37,107 nucleotides of DNA. Origin: JANXVR01 sp034667405. GTDB lineage: Bacteria > Actinomycetota > UBA4738 > HRBIN12. A model generated the notes under the pieces. The model was not told where the DNA came from, did no database searches, and saw only the letters and a list, made by a program, of their open reading frames with translations. Positions 7,629 through 15,895 of the stretch are shown piece after piece (the first letter of the stretch is position 1; each line of letters starts with the position of its first letter). The stretch is taken from the NCBI GenBank assembly GCA_034667405.1, contig JAXDJX010000001.1, positions 1 through 37,107 on the forward strand, read 5' to 3'. Made by a program: the position numbers and the translations under genes.

Positions 7629-9310
7629 AGGGCTGTCCGAACTGCGGCGAACGGATCCGGGAGCAGGCCCTGAAGTGTCGCTACTGCGGGGCCTGGTTTG
7701 AGCCGGGTACAGACGGAAACGAGATCGTCCCGGAGGATGCCTCGAAAGAGATCGACGAACCGCGATCGGGCGCGTCGAAAGGTCGCTTACGAGACAGTTC
7801 GTATTCGGCGGCAGTGACTGTTGCGAGTTCCGAGACGCCGCTCGTCGGAGAAGGTGACGAGCGCTCAAATCGGCTCTCTCCCCCTAGCGTCGACCCGGGG
7901 CCAAACGCTGAAGCGGGGGAACGCCGTCGCCAAGGACATCGCATCGTTCTCGATAGGGAGAGCGGCGTCGGGTCCTCCCGCTCTGGCAGGAGGCTCTTCG
8001 TGATCGCGATGACCGTGATGGCCGTTGTCGGAGTCTCCATTTGGGGAGCAACCCGACGGGACAGGGGGTCGGCCACCTCCACGAGTCAGATCATCATCGG
8101 CTTGTCTGCTTCCCAGGGAGGGAGTGCCCCAGGTTCGGTTGAGATGCCCGCCTCGCTGTGCTTCGTGGGGGCTTACGCGGGAACGAGCCTAGATCTTCGA
8201 AGTGCGACGGGGACCGACACGCTTTCCATAGCGCCGTCCGAGGTCGCCTTCTCTCCGGATGGGACGACTAGCGGGGCTGGCGAGCCGATGGGGTCGTGCA
8301 CCTACTCGGTTTCGGTGAAGACGACGGAGCCTCTTAGTTCTGAATACCAGGCCCGCGCGTGGTTCACGAACGCGTCTGGACGTGTCTCCACGAACTGGGT
8401 GTCGATCCCGGCCTCCGATCTTCGATCGACGTCAGGGAGATGGGACCTGCAATGGGACTGGCCGCAGTCGCTCTCAACGAGGCCGATCACGATTCCGATG
8501 TCTGAGATCACATCGGCATTTCAGTTCAAGATCGAATCGATGGGCGGTAACGCTACGGTCACCTGCGACGGATTCGAGGCAGTGCCAGGAGAGCCTGTGA
8601 CCTGCACGGTTGTGGCCACGGCGACGGGCCAGACCGTGATGATGAAGGCCGTACCGAGTTACAACGAAGATGGGTCACTGCGACTCATCTTCGACTGCAG
8701 CGGGCCGTGTCCTAGCCCCGAGACCACAACTCCGGGCATTGCAACTCAAAGTGCTAGCCCCCAGTCGGCCTCTACTCAGGAGATCGAGTTCGATCCCTTC
8801 CTCAACGGCCAGACTGGAGGGGGACTGGTGTTGAAACCCTCGGTTCAGGGGGAGTGCGGATATCGCTCAACGCCCAACCCCTCGATCTCGGATCCCTTCG
8901 GTCGCTACGCGTGGCGTTGCTTCGCAGGTAACAAGGTATTGGACCCTTGCTTCGCACGACCCGCCTCCAGAGTCTCGGTGGAGGGTCGATCACTCTTGTG
9001 CGTGAAGGTTCCGTGGGGGAGAAGTGCGACGCCGTTGGTGTCGTCCGTCCCTCTCCCGCCCAAAGGCCACAGCGTCTCTGCAAGCGGGGAGACTCCGTGG
9101 GGATTCGAACTGGCGACCGGCTCACGGTGTGTCGCGAGCTCCGGGACCGCGCCCGTCGTCGATGGAGAGACACTCTCGTACTACTGCAAAGGGGGGACAG
9201 CTAGCTACGCCTCCGCACCATCGACGTCAGTCACGCCGTGGATCTCACGCGTGTCCGTGGGGTCCCAGGGCCCTCTGTCAACGGTTGACGTGACGAAGGT
9301 GTGGACGTGA
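7625..9310 (+). CDS. Zinc-ribbon single-pass membrane protein
   Basis: A 561-residue protein that starts at GTG 7625 inside the stop region of the AAA+ gene (GTGA overlap). The N terminus is a zinc ribbon, CPNCGERI ... CRYCG. A Ser/Gly/Arg-rich linker leads to one transmembrane helix at about residues 123-142 (LFVIAMTVMAVVGVSIWG). The remaining 410 residues would lie outside the cell, are rich in Ser/Thr and contain several cysteines in an Ig-like beta pattern (VTCDGFEAVPGEPVTCTVVA). No enzyme motif is visible. The layout suggests an anchor or sensor that works with the zinc-ribbon AAA+ protein. Confidence 0.75.
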   Translation: MKGCPNCGERIREQALKCRYCGAWFEPGTDGNEIVPEDASKEIDEPRSGASKGRLRDSSYSAAVTVASSETPLVGEGDERSNRLSPPSVDPGPNAEAGERRRQGHRIVLDRESGVGSSRSGRRLFVIAMTVMAVVGVSIWGATRRDRGSATSTSQIIIGLSASQGGSAPGSVEMPASLCFVGAYAGTSLDLRSATGTDTLSIAPSEVAFSPDGTTSGAGEPMGSCTYSVSVKTTEPLSSEYQARAWFTNASGRVSTNWVSIPASDLRSTSGRWDLQWDWPQSLSTRPITIPMSEITSAFQFKIESMGGNATVTCDGFEAVPGEPVTCTVVATATGQTVMMKAVPSYNEDGSLRLIFDCSGPCPSPETTTPGIATQSASPQSASTQEIEFDPFLNGQTGGGLVLKPSVQGECGYRSTPNPSISDPFGRYAWRCFAGNKVLDPCFARPASRVSVEGRSLLCVKVPWGRSATPLVSSVPLPPKGHSVSASGETPWGFELATGSRCVASSGTAPVVDGETLSYYCKGGTASYASAPSTSVTPWISRVSVGSQGPLSTVDVTKVWT

Positions 9311-9363
9311 CTATTCGGTTCCCAACGTTCAGAGCGTCATCGACACCGGAGTGGACCTAGCCC

Positions 9364-9480
9364 ATGAGACGTATCCGAGGGAAGACAGTGCGAATCAAGA
9401 AGGGCCTGAAGGGTGATGTTCGTAAGGACGCTAGGCGCTTCGCGAAGCGAGCCATGAAGGCCATGGCCAAACTGAAGTAG
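9364..9480 (+). CDS. Putative 38-residue very basic peptide
   Basis: An ATG frame downstream of the zinc-ribbon membrane gene encodes 38 residues, of which nearly half are Lys or Arg (MRRIRGKTVRIKKGLKGDVR, then an ARRFAKRAMKAM helix). The ribosome site is only GGAGTGG some 10 bases upstream. The base composition fits the neighbours. It could be a nucleic-acid-binding or ribosome-associated peptide, or a chance frame. The 50-bp gap suggests it shares the upstream transcript. Confidence 0.4.
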   Translation: MRRIRGKTVRIKKGLKGDVRKDARRFAKRAMKAMAKLK

Positions 9481-9507
9481 CGACCTCTGATCGATGGTGA
9501 AGACGCT

Positions 9508-9687
9508 ATGAGTCGTCGCATGTCTGGATCGCCACAGCCAGTGTCACCACGCTGGGCGGGTGGCGCGTGGCAGGGACCCAGAATATTGAGAGGGCTTGGC
9601 CGTTTGCCGCAGTGCTCGTGGTGGCGGCTCATCGGCTTCTTCTGCTGCCTCTTCGATCTGGTGCTCCCGACCACGGCGCTCCGGTAG
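9508..9687 (+). CDS. Putative 59-residue small membrane protein
   Basis: An ATG frame preceded by GGTGAAG. The product is polar and Arg/Trp-containing at first (SPRWAGGAWQGPRILRG) and ends with a hydrophobic Cys-rich segment (WWRLIGFFCCLFDLVL) long enough to cross the membrane. The sequence looks protein-like, but it has no recognised family and the start is only moderately supported. Confidence 0.35.
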   Translation: MSRRMSGSPQPVSPRWAGGAWQGPRILRGLGRLPQCSWWRLIGFFCCLFDLVLPTTALR

Positions 9688-9885
9688 CAGGACAACTCGA
9701 CCAGTCGACCTAAGGACGGAAGCAGGGCCACAGGTCCGGCCTTTCAGCGGATGGTTGGTGTCACCGGCCCCAGCGAACTGGCGATACGCGGCTCACGAGC
9801 CGAACGGCGCGTGCGAGTGACCGGCGTTGCGCTGATGACGCTCTCCCTGCCTGATGCGGCGGTTGGCATCTGGATTCGCGAGGGG

Positions 9886-10140
9886 CTAGTCCTGTCCTGC
9901 GTTCTTGTCCGCATGCGACTGACGGAGAGCGAGCCTACGCAGCAGACAGCCATCACAGCAAAACCTGAGCACACATGCGGCGAGAACGAAGTAGAACACT
10001 CGCGCAGCCAAGGAGACGTGAGGACGCACCATTGCCGCGATCGGGATGCAGGTGGCGGCGATCAGCAATGCGACCCTTCTCGCCAGGAAGATGCGCACGC
10101 CCGTCGAGGGTACTGACGCCTCGCTTCGGTCTCCCGCCAT
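9886..10140 (-). CDS. Putative small membrane protein, two helices
   Basis: The 84-residue product has two hydrophobic segments, VALLIAATCIPIAAMV and VFYFVLAACVLRFCC, flanked by Arg residues, and a polar tail. Third codon positions are GC-rich throughout, as expected for a real gene here. The longer frame to 10254 has an N terminus that looks non-coding, so I place the start at ATG 10140. No clear ribosome site is close. Function unknown. Confidence 0.45.
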   Translation of the reverse strand: MAGDRSEASVPSTGVRIFLARRVALLIAATCIPIAAMVRPHVSLAARVFYFVLAACVLRFCCDGCLLRRLALRQSHADKNAGQD

Positions 10141-10567
10141 CGCGTGAATCGTACTTCTCACTCGACAACCAATGCGCTCTTGCCCTCGTGCCTTGGTGCT
10201 AAGGAAGCGCGAGGTAAGCTTCGGGACATGGCAGCGTTCGCATGGACGGCCCATCGGCTCGCGGCTCCCTCATGGTTCTGACCGCGCCGGGCGTTGCGCC
10301 TGCGAAGGTTGCTGAGGTACTCCGTCGTTCCCAAAAGTGCCGAACCCGACCGATTCAGTAGCGAGGAAGTGCAAGCAGGTTAACCACATCAGGCCGCTAT
10401 CGGAGGCGCGCACCATGGAGGAGGCGATCACGCTGTGCGACGCCGCGGACCTGGAGGCGGTGCACCAGCGATAACCCGCGGGGGGGGATGGAACCGGTCT
10501 GTTCCCGCTCCCGGGCATGCTGGCGGCGACGTGTAGTGTCGAACTTGCCCCCCTGGGAGGAAACCTG
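10141..10567. other. Non-coding gap before the DUF5131 gene
   Basis: No frame with coding character is visible. It contains the leader of the gene at 10568, whose GGGAGG ribosome site sits at 10554-10559. A G-rich run (GGGGGGGATGG) lies near 10480. I see no tRNA and no clear terminator. Confidence 0.5.
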
Positions 10568-11464
10568 ATGTCCGATAAGACTGCAATCGAGTGGACCGAG
10601 GCGACCTGGAACCCAGTCACCGGCTGTGATCGGGTTTCGGAAGGCTGCGATCGCTGCTACGCCCAGACCCTCGCGAAACGCCTAAAGGCGATGGGAAACC
10701 AGCGCTACCAGCGCGATGGGGATCCGGATACGAGCGGACCAGGGTTCGGCGTCACGCTGCACCCCGACCAGCTGAGCCTGCCGGCACGATGGAGGCAGCC
10801 GCGCGTCGTCTTCGTCAACTCCATGTCGGATCTGTTCCACCCCGACGTCCCCGATGCGTTCATCCGCCAGGTGTTCGCCACGATGGGAAAAGCCCGGCAG
10901 CACACGTTCCAGGTCCTGACGAAAAGACCGGGCCGGATGGCGTCGCTTCTCTCCCGCGAGATCGTGGGCGAGTACTTGGGATCCCTCGGTCCATTACCGA
11001 ACGTGTGGCTCGGGACCTCGGTCGAGAATCAGAAATGGGCCGATGTCCGTATCCCCCAACTCCTAAGGACGCCGGCGGCTGTCCGGTTCCTCTCGTGCGA
11101 GCCGCTGCTCGGACCGACCAACATCAGCGATCGACTGCTCGCGTCCTGTGAAGGGGGCTGCGAGTGTCTGCGGTCGGACGATGCCAACCGTCGCGAGTGC
11201 GCCTGTGGCGGTTCGTGTCAGACGGCGGAGTTCGGGGATAGGCGCCGACTCGACTGGGTGATCGTCGGGGGAGAGTCGGGCGCCGGCGCTCGGCCGATGC
11301 ATCCGGAGTGGGCGCGCGATCTCCGCGACCAATGCGTCGACGCTGGCGTCCCCTTCTTCTTCAAGCAGTGGGGGGGCCGGACACCGAAGGCCGGCGGCCG
11401 AGAGCTCGACAACCGGACCTGGGATGAGATGCCAGCAACGGCGCGCGAACTCGTCGTTCAGTGA
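10568..11464 (+). CDS. Gp37/Gp68 family (DUF5131) three-Cys-motif protein
   Basis: A 298-residue protein of the phage Gp37/Gp68 family (PF07505). The start is ATG 10568 with GGAGG 8 bases upstream, not the in-frame codon at 10517. The family mark is IEWTEATWNPVTGC followed by CDRVSEGCDRCYA, a three-cysteine cluster resembling radical-SAM sites. Other conserved parts are FVNSMSDLFH, TKRPGRM, WLGTSVENQ, SCEPLLG, and VGGESGAGARPMH followed by FFFKQWGG. An extra cysteine-rich insert (CEGGCEC ... CACGGSC, near residues 195-218) could hold another metal. The biochemical role of the family is not established. It lies tail to tail with its usual partner, TcmP. Confidence 0.9.
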   Translation: MSDKTAIEWTEATWNPVTGCDRVSEGCDRCYAQTLAKRLKAMGNQRYQRDGDPDTSGPGFGVTLHPDQLSLPARWRQPRVVFVNSMSDLFHPDVPDAFIRQVFATMGKARQHTFQVLTKRPGRMASLLSREIVGEYLGSLGPLPNVWLGTSVENQKWADVRIPQLLRTPAAVRFLSCEPLLGPTNISDRLLASCEGGCECLRSDDANRRECACGGSCQTAEFGDRRRLDWVIVGGESGAGARPMHPEWARDLRDQCVDAGVPFFFKQWGGRTPKAGGRELDNRTWDEMPATARELVVQ

Positions 11465-12342
11465 AGGGATGGCGGCGGCTCGAACCCAGGCAGGTGCACC
11501 TGGTCCTCCCGCGGGAAGATCTTCGTGAAGCAGTGATTCATGATCTTCTCGCCCGCGAGGTTGTCCGTCGCGAACATGAGTACGTATTTGAGGCGTCCCT
11601 CCCTGCCGTCGAGTCGAATTGGACGCCAGAGCACCGTTCTGTAATGCAACAATTCCCTTAGGCCATTCCGGTACATCGCCATCAGCGCCCGCCGAACGCC
11701 CACCGTGTCGAGCTCACCGTTCGTGCGTGCCGCCCAGATCCCCCGCCAGTCAAATGGGAAGAAGGCGTCGAGGTACTCCTCAGCCCACTGCCCGACCTCC
11801 CAAAGAGGCAAGACTCGCCCCGCCCCGTCGAGATTTAGCAGAATCAGTAACTCGGTCTTGTATTGACCGATTCGAAACTGAGACAGCTGGGCTACGGTTT
11901 CCCAATGCAGCTCCTGGATTCCCTCGGGATCAAGCACGCAGAGGATGGGCGCCCGCCGCGGAATCTCGGCCCGCATGGCCGGTAGGAGGTCAACGTTGAC
12001 GTCACCGTGGCGAACCGTCGCATGGTCACCGAAGGGCTCCGCCCGCTGCTTCAGCGCCGCCGCGTTCCGCTTGTCGTACTCCATGAGCAGAGCCTTCGTG
12101 AAGGGTGGCTCGGTCTGGAGTGCCACCAGACCTGAGCCCCAGACGAGTGCATCACCCTCATCCTCTATTCGATTCACTCCAGAACCGGCGAGCCCGTCCA
12201 CGTAGTACCAAGATGGGGTTTGCCGCCGACATGCCTTCACGAACTCCGGGAAGTAGGCCTCAAGTATCGCCAGCTTGTCGCGCACCCATGGACCCGCCTT
12301 GCGGCAAGGAAGACCATCGTCCAAAGGGGGGGCGATACGCAC
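11458..12342 (-). CDS. tcmP: Three-Cys-motif partner protein TcmP
   Basis: A 294-residue member of the TcmP family, known as the genomic partner of Gp37/Gp68 proteins. Diagnostic stretches are PSWYYVDGLAGSGVN near the N terminus, ALLMEYDKRNAAALKQR, CVLDPEGIQELHWETV and ELLILLNLDGAGR. The fold resembles a Rossmann/methyltransferase type. The 3' end overlaps that of the DUF5131 gene by 7 bp. The GTG at 12342 is a weak start: a run of seven G at 12326-12332 separates it from ATG 12350, and one more base would put that ATG in frame and give a more natural N terminus. Function unknown. Confidence 0.85.
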   Translation of the reverse strand: MRIAPPLDDGLPCRKAGPWVRDKLAILEAYFPEFVKACRRQTPSWYYVDGLAGSGVNRIEDEGDALVWGSGLVALQTEPPFTKALLMEYDKRNAAALKQRAEPFGDHATVRHGDVNVDLLPAMRAEIPRRAPILCVLDPEGIQELHWETVAQLSQFRIGQYKTELLILLNLDGAGRVLPLWEVGQWAEEYLDAFFPFDWRGIWAARTNGELDTVGVRRALMAMYRNGLRELLHYRTVLWRPIRLDGREGRLKYVLMFATDNLAGEKIMNHCFTKIFPREDQVHLPGFEPPPSLH

Positions 12343-13249
12343 TGGGCCATCTTAGGGGTGGCTGTCCCCTACCGATACACCGACCACGTTGAACTCACTC
12401 CCGAGAAGGCCGACGATCGACCGGCGAGGCAATCGTTACCAGGAGACGCTGGACGACCCTGTCACGGCGGAACGGCTACGCGGCGAGGATCTCCGTTGAG
12501 CGAGCACCGGAACCGCGGTTCGGCCAAGGCTCAGACCTGATCCTCGACCCGCATCTCAGCGAGCTCTTGCCGTCGGGCGTGTAGATCGCCTTCACGGCGC
12601 CATCTTCGGCCGGATGTTGTGGGTCCTCGAGGCGACCGCCTTGGCCAGCGCGAGTGCCGCGACAGCCCTGAGCTGCACAGTCCCGGCCAGCGCGATCGCT
12701 CCAGTTTCGGAAGAGGACGAATCGTGAGAAGCGATCCGTCGGTCTCACACTCATTCGTCGATGGCACGCGTACCAAGCGGTCGGCAGTCGTAAGTTGCTC
12801 CTAGGTCGCGGGTGGAGGCGCATGAGCGGGCGCGTAGCCGGGATGCTGGTTGATGTGACCTGCTCCTCTGCACCGTGTGACCGCGGGCAGTTCGGCTCGA
12901 CGTGGAATCAGCGTGGGACTGGGCGCACGCGACTTTGATGCGGTGAAGGGATGACGGGCCTGCATGGACGAGCCTTGACCGCCACCCTCGGACTCGGGTA
13001 TGGGTTCGATCCATGGTCGTGCCAGACCCACAGACACTGGAAGAGCAATCTTCTTGGGGAGAATCCCCTCGTATCACCTGCTTAGTCCTCGCAACGATCT
13101 GCTTTCGTGGTCGGTTGATAGTCAGCACCCCCCGTCCATCGGTGTCCTTTATCAGTGGTCCTCGCGGACCGCCTGGGCAAGGAGCAATGAGCGACGAGTC
13201 GCCATTGTGGCGATAATTGATGGAGGAACATCAACTGTAAGGAGCGGAC
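12343..13249. other. Mostly non-coding 900 bp, with a repeat copy
   Basis: A hairpin TAGGGG-loop-CCCCTA lies at about 12353-12371, just upstream of tcmP. Short frames on both strands from 12476 to 12974 lack domains and natural composition. Positions 12975-13123 are one copy of the diverged direct repeat listed separately. The last 125 bp form the leader of the gene at 13250. Confidence 0.5.
12975..13123. repeat. Diverged direct repeat, copy A
   Basis: This stretch aligns with 15896-16047, roughly three quarters identical by eye with a few small gaps. It begins with a promoter-like pair, TTGACC at 12975 and TATGGG at 12999 with an 18-base spacer. GGTCGTGCCAGACC follows, then a hairpin (GGGGA-GAA-TCCCC, 13056-13068), the shared TATCACCTG and GTCCTCG, and TGGTCGGTTGAT at the end. 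Both copies have the hairpin although the stem bases differ. Confidence 0.7.
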
Positions 13250-13559
13250 ATGGTCACGATACGGCTCGGCAACCAAACCCGCCCCCTCGAAGAGGTCGAC
13301 GCATCCTGGATTACACGCCATGTCGGAGGTCGACAACACGAAGGAGTTCCGGTATGCGTCGAGGTGCGGATCTGGACCGATATCCTCGACATGTGGTTAG
13401 CGACACCGGCCTGCTGCGGAGGTGTTACGGGCGGCGGGCCGCCGCGACCCGAGGAGGTCGCCATCTTCCACCTTTGGGAGAAGTTGGGACTCGGATCTGA
13501 CGAATTTTCGGGGGGGCAACGTTGTCGCCTTCATTGCGCAACTCCGCGATTATTTGTAG
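13250..13559 (+). pseudogene. Hypothetical gene with a frameshift in a G-run
   Basis: AAGGAG precedes ATG 13250. The first 87 residues look like a genuine protein (VRIWTDILDMWLATPACCGG, then PEEVAIFHLWEKLGLGSDEF). A run of seven G at 13510-13516 then sends the frame into unnatural sequence to 13606. With six G the frame would continue as GNVVAFIAQLRDYL and stop at 13557-13559, giving about 102 residues. This may be a true mutation, a sequencing or assembly error in a homopolymer, or slippage. I do not recognise the family. Confidence 0.6.
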
Positions 13560-13892
13560 CGTCATTTGGGTGGACGAGGTGGCGCGGGCCACTCCTCCTT
13601 CTGTGATTCCGTTGCGGCCCCTACTTCTCGAGGATCAGGGAGCCTTGCAGCTTGTTGTCAGAGGAGGCGATTGCGATAACGGATGAGGACGCTGCCGTAG
13701 GGGGTCCGAAGTGTGGTAAATCCCTTGGCGACGTTCAGTTAGTTTGTTCCCGCTGGACATACGTCCACACAAACGTCCGGGTACGGCCTCAAGAAACCAA
13801 GTGCTTCGACCGATGCCTTTCTCAGGTTGGCTGGTGCGCCCTCCGTCATCTTCGGTGGGTCCGCCCAGACACAGGCAGAGGAGGAGCGTCTG
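13560..13892. other. Gap before the four-helix membrane protein gene
   Basis: No coding frame is convincing. The in-frame extension of the next gene back to 13827 looks non-coding. The end of the gap holds the strong GAGGAGGAG ribosome site for ATG 13893. Confidence 0.5.
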
Positions 13893-14546
13893 ATGGACGG
13901 ACTCTATCGAGAGATCGGGAGACAATCCCATGCGGGGTTGTATCTGGGAGCGATTGTCGCTCTAGCGGCTCTAATTGCTATTACTCTCCTCTGGCAGCGG
14001 CGACGCGGTTCCTCCAACATGTCAAGGCCCGGCACTCTCGCGACAGTAGGCGGCGGGGGCCTGGCGGTGATCTCTGCGCTTCTTCCTTGGGGGACTCTCA
14101 CCTCTCCCGCCGTAAATGGCCGGACGTACCAATTTGCCCCGAACGTTTTTCAACTCTCTACTTCGTTCGGCTTCAAGGTTTCATCCATGCTCGGGCATCA
14201 CAACGCAGAGGTCGGACTGGCCATTTTCACCATCGGCGCTCTGGCAACCCTGCTCGCGCTAGCTGCATCGGGACGGTGGGGCTCTTACGTGGCCCTTATA
14301 GGCGGGACGGCGCTTGCCGGATCGTCAGTGGTACTGATCTTCGCGATTCGCTGGTCCCAGTTTGCCTCAGATGCGGCGGCGCACGGGCACGTGGGGACTG
14401 GTCCGTTCGCCATGTTGGCCGGCGGTGCGACGCTCGCTGCTGGAGGCGTCATCAACCTTTGGCGAAACTCGGACCGCGGACTGGCACAGATCTTCACGGA
14501 CCCGAATTTGAACAATAGGACTGCGGCGCAGCCCATTACTGGATGA
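13893..14546 (+). CDS. Four-helix integral membrane protein
   Basis: The start is ATG 13893, 7-8 bases after GAGGAGGAG. The product has 217 residues and about five hydrophobic segments: AGLYLGAIVALAALIAITLL, LATVGGGGLAVISALLPWG, VGLAIFTIGALATLLALA, WGSYVALIGGTALAGSSVV and FAMLAGGATLAAGGVI, with a polar tail. The LLPWG turn after the second helix occurs in many small actinobacterial membrane proteins of unknown role. It is followed 34 bp later by another membrane protein gene that also has an ALPWG turn, and both end at the terminator at 14963. Confidence 0.75.
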   Translation: MDGLYREIGRQSHAGLYLGAIVALAALIAITLLWQRRRGSSNMSRPGTLATVGGGGLAVISALLPWGTLTSPAVNGRTYQFAPNVFQLSTSFGFKVSSMLGHHNAEVGLAIFTIGALATLLALAASGRWGSYVALIGGTALAGSSVVLIFAIRWSQFASDAAAHGHVGTGPFAMLAGGATLAAGGVINLWRNSDRGLAQIFTDPNLNNRTAAQPITG

Positions 14547-14580
14547 TTCGGGCACTGGCGAGCTCGCAAACGAGCGATAT

Positions 14581-14940
14581 ATGAGCGAGCCCCCTCGGAG
14601 AGAAGTCGACTCTGGATCGGAGGAGAGGGCTGGATCCGGTTCCTCATCGGCGTCCGACCCCACGTTGCCCTCAGGACCTCAGCGCTGGGCCGTTGCGGCA
14701 CAGGCGAGTCGTCCGGGCCGCATTGCCGATCTCTCTCGCTCAAGGTCCGGGCCGGTGATGCTGAGTCTGACGTCGAGGATCGTTGCTTCGGTCACGGCGG
14801 CCACCATGCTGGCCATCAGCACCATGGCTTTGCCGTGGGGACCATTTTGGCCGGTGGCCTTTTTCACGCTGATCTCGCTAGCGTCCCTGGCAAGCATCAT
14901 CTTGGCGTCAGTCTGGCGGAGAGATCGCCGGTCATCCTGA
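14581..14940 (+). CDS. Small two-helix membrane protein
   Basis: A 119-residue product. The first 55 residues are Ser/Arg/Pro-rich and cytosolic in type. Two helices follow: IVASVTAATMLAISTMAL and WPVAFFTLISLASLASIIL, joined by a short PWGPF turn, and a basic end. The ribosome site is weak. It lies directly downstream of the other membrane protein on the same strand and shares the LPWG motif, so the two may be related and act together. Function unknown. Confidence 0.6.
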   Translation: MSEPPRREVDSGSEERAGSGSSSASDPTLPSGPQRWAVAAQASRPGRIADLSRSRSGPVMLSLTSRIVASVTAATMLAISTMALPWGPFWPVAFFTLISLASLASIILASVWRRDRRSS

Positions 14941-14962
14941 GTAAATGAGGGGCCGTTTGGTC

Positions 14963-15003
14963 AAACCGTCTCCCCCTTCCCCGGTGTGGGGAGACGGTTT
15001 TCG
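14963..15003. terminator. Bidirectional intrinsic terminator
   Basis: AAACCGTCTCCCC (14963-14975) pairs perfectly with GGGGAGACGGTTT (14988-15000), a 13-bp stem with a 12-base loop; T-tracts are present on both strands because the stem begins AAA and ends TTTT. It sits between convergent genes (14940 plus and 15022 minus) and can end both transcripts. Confidence 0.92.
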
Positions 15004-15021
15004 CAACTTTCCCGTAACTGC

Positions 15022-15522
15022 CTACAGTGAGATATGTGGGCTGGTCGCGTTGTTGCAACCACTCTTGTCGTTCAGACAGACATCGACCTGGACTTTCCAA
15101 ACCCCGGTCACCGGATTGGCTATGGTGCCCGCCGGGACGCTGAAGTCACCGCCATAGGACGGACAAAGGTAGGGGTTCGACTTCGATGTATGAACCGGGG
15201 CGGTGTCTTGGCACCACATGTCATTGAGCAGGTTCCAGGTGCCGTCTGGCTTCTGCTTGTAGAACTCGGAGTGGACCCACATGCTGCTCGGACTCCCGCT
15301 GCCCTCATACACGGCCTCCCCTTGCCCCCACAGTTCAAGCGAGCCATCGGGATTCGGGACACGCCGAATCCCAGGATTGATTCCGACATCCGGAGTGGTG
15401 GTGTCCTTCCATCCTCGGAATTGCCAATTGTCCGCCATCGCCGCGGGCGCTGCGAAGATCGAGAGACAGGACAGAACGGTTCCCACGATTAGTGCCGACG
15501 ATACGATTCTCCTCTTACGCAT
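15022..15522 (-). CDS. Secreted protein with Sec signal peptide
   Basis: A 166-residue protein with a typical Sec signal: MRKRR, then SALIVGTVLSCLSIFAAPAA, and probable cleavage near AMA-DNW. The mature part is Trp-, Gly- and Asn-rich with a beta character (SSMWVHSEFYKQKPDGTWNL) and has four to five Cys (WCQDT, LCPSYGG, CLNDKSGCN) that may form disulfides. AAGGAGAG 6 bases before ATG 15522 supports the start. It is a single gene facing the membrane-protein pair across the shared terminator. I do not recognise a family. Confidence 0.8.
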   Translation of the reverse strand: MRKRRIVSSALIVGTVLSCLSIFAAPAAMADNWQFRGWKDTTTPDVGINPGIRRVPNPDGSLELWGQGEAVYEGSGSPSSMWVHSEFYKQKPDGTWNLLNDMWCQDTAPVHTSKSNPYLCPSYGGDFSVPAGTIANPVTGVWKVQVDVCLNDKSGCNNATSPHISL

Positions 15523-15669
15523 GACTCTCTCCTTTCAACGAATGGTGACCTCTCAGATCGCCGAATGGCCTCCTCCTTTCGCCCTAGGGTAAACGGCGTG
15601 GTGCGTTTGTAGCAGGTAAATGGAACAGCCGCAACCCCAAGGCAACCCAGCGAGGGATGACGCAGTCAA

Positions 15670-15840
15670 CTTGAACCGCAACGGGTTTACGGAGGCTCGG
15701 GCGTCTGAGTCCAACGGCTTCTTCTGTGTCCTCCTTCGCGCACTAGGCGGCCTCGAGCTCGGCGGGAGGGATGTCTCCGATCGGCTCGAATGAGTCGGCG
15801 GTGGTTGAACCAGTCGACCCATTCCCGCGCGGCGCCCCGC
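15670..15840 (-). pseudogene. IS3-family transposase C-terminal remnant
   Basis: On the minus strand REWVDWFNHRRL is the typical end of the IS3-group integrase domain. One extra base then breaks the frame; without it the sequence continues FEPIGDIPPAELEAA and stops at 15743-15745. The stretch 15670-15700 (TTGAACCGCAACGGGTTTAC) resembles the terminal part of such elements. Only the last 30 codons and one end are left. It belongs to a different IS3 subgroup from the element at 16662-17905. Confidence 0.7.
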
Positions 15841-15895
15841 TCACCACCGCCTAAGGCGCCTGCTTGTCACATCACGTCTGCGAGGAAAAGTCGGA

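Noticed and set aside
9751..10116. 121-codon plus frame
   Set aside because: It lies opposite the hydrophobic minus gene at 9886 and has an unnatural second half.
12999..13022. tRNA 3' end in the direct repeat (GGTTCGATCC then GTGCCA)
   Set aside because: The arm does not pair in the right register and no anticodon or acceptor partner lies upstream in either copy.
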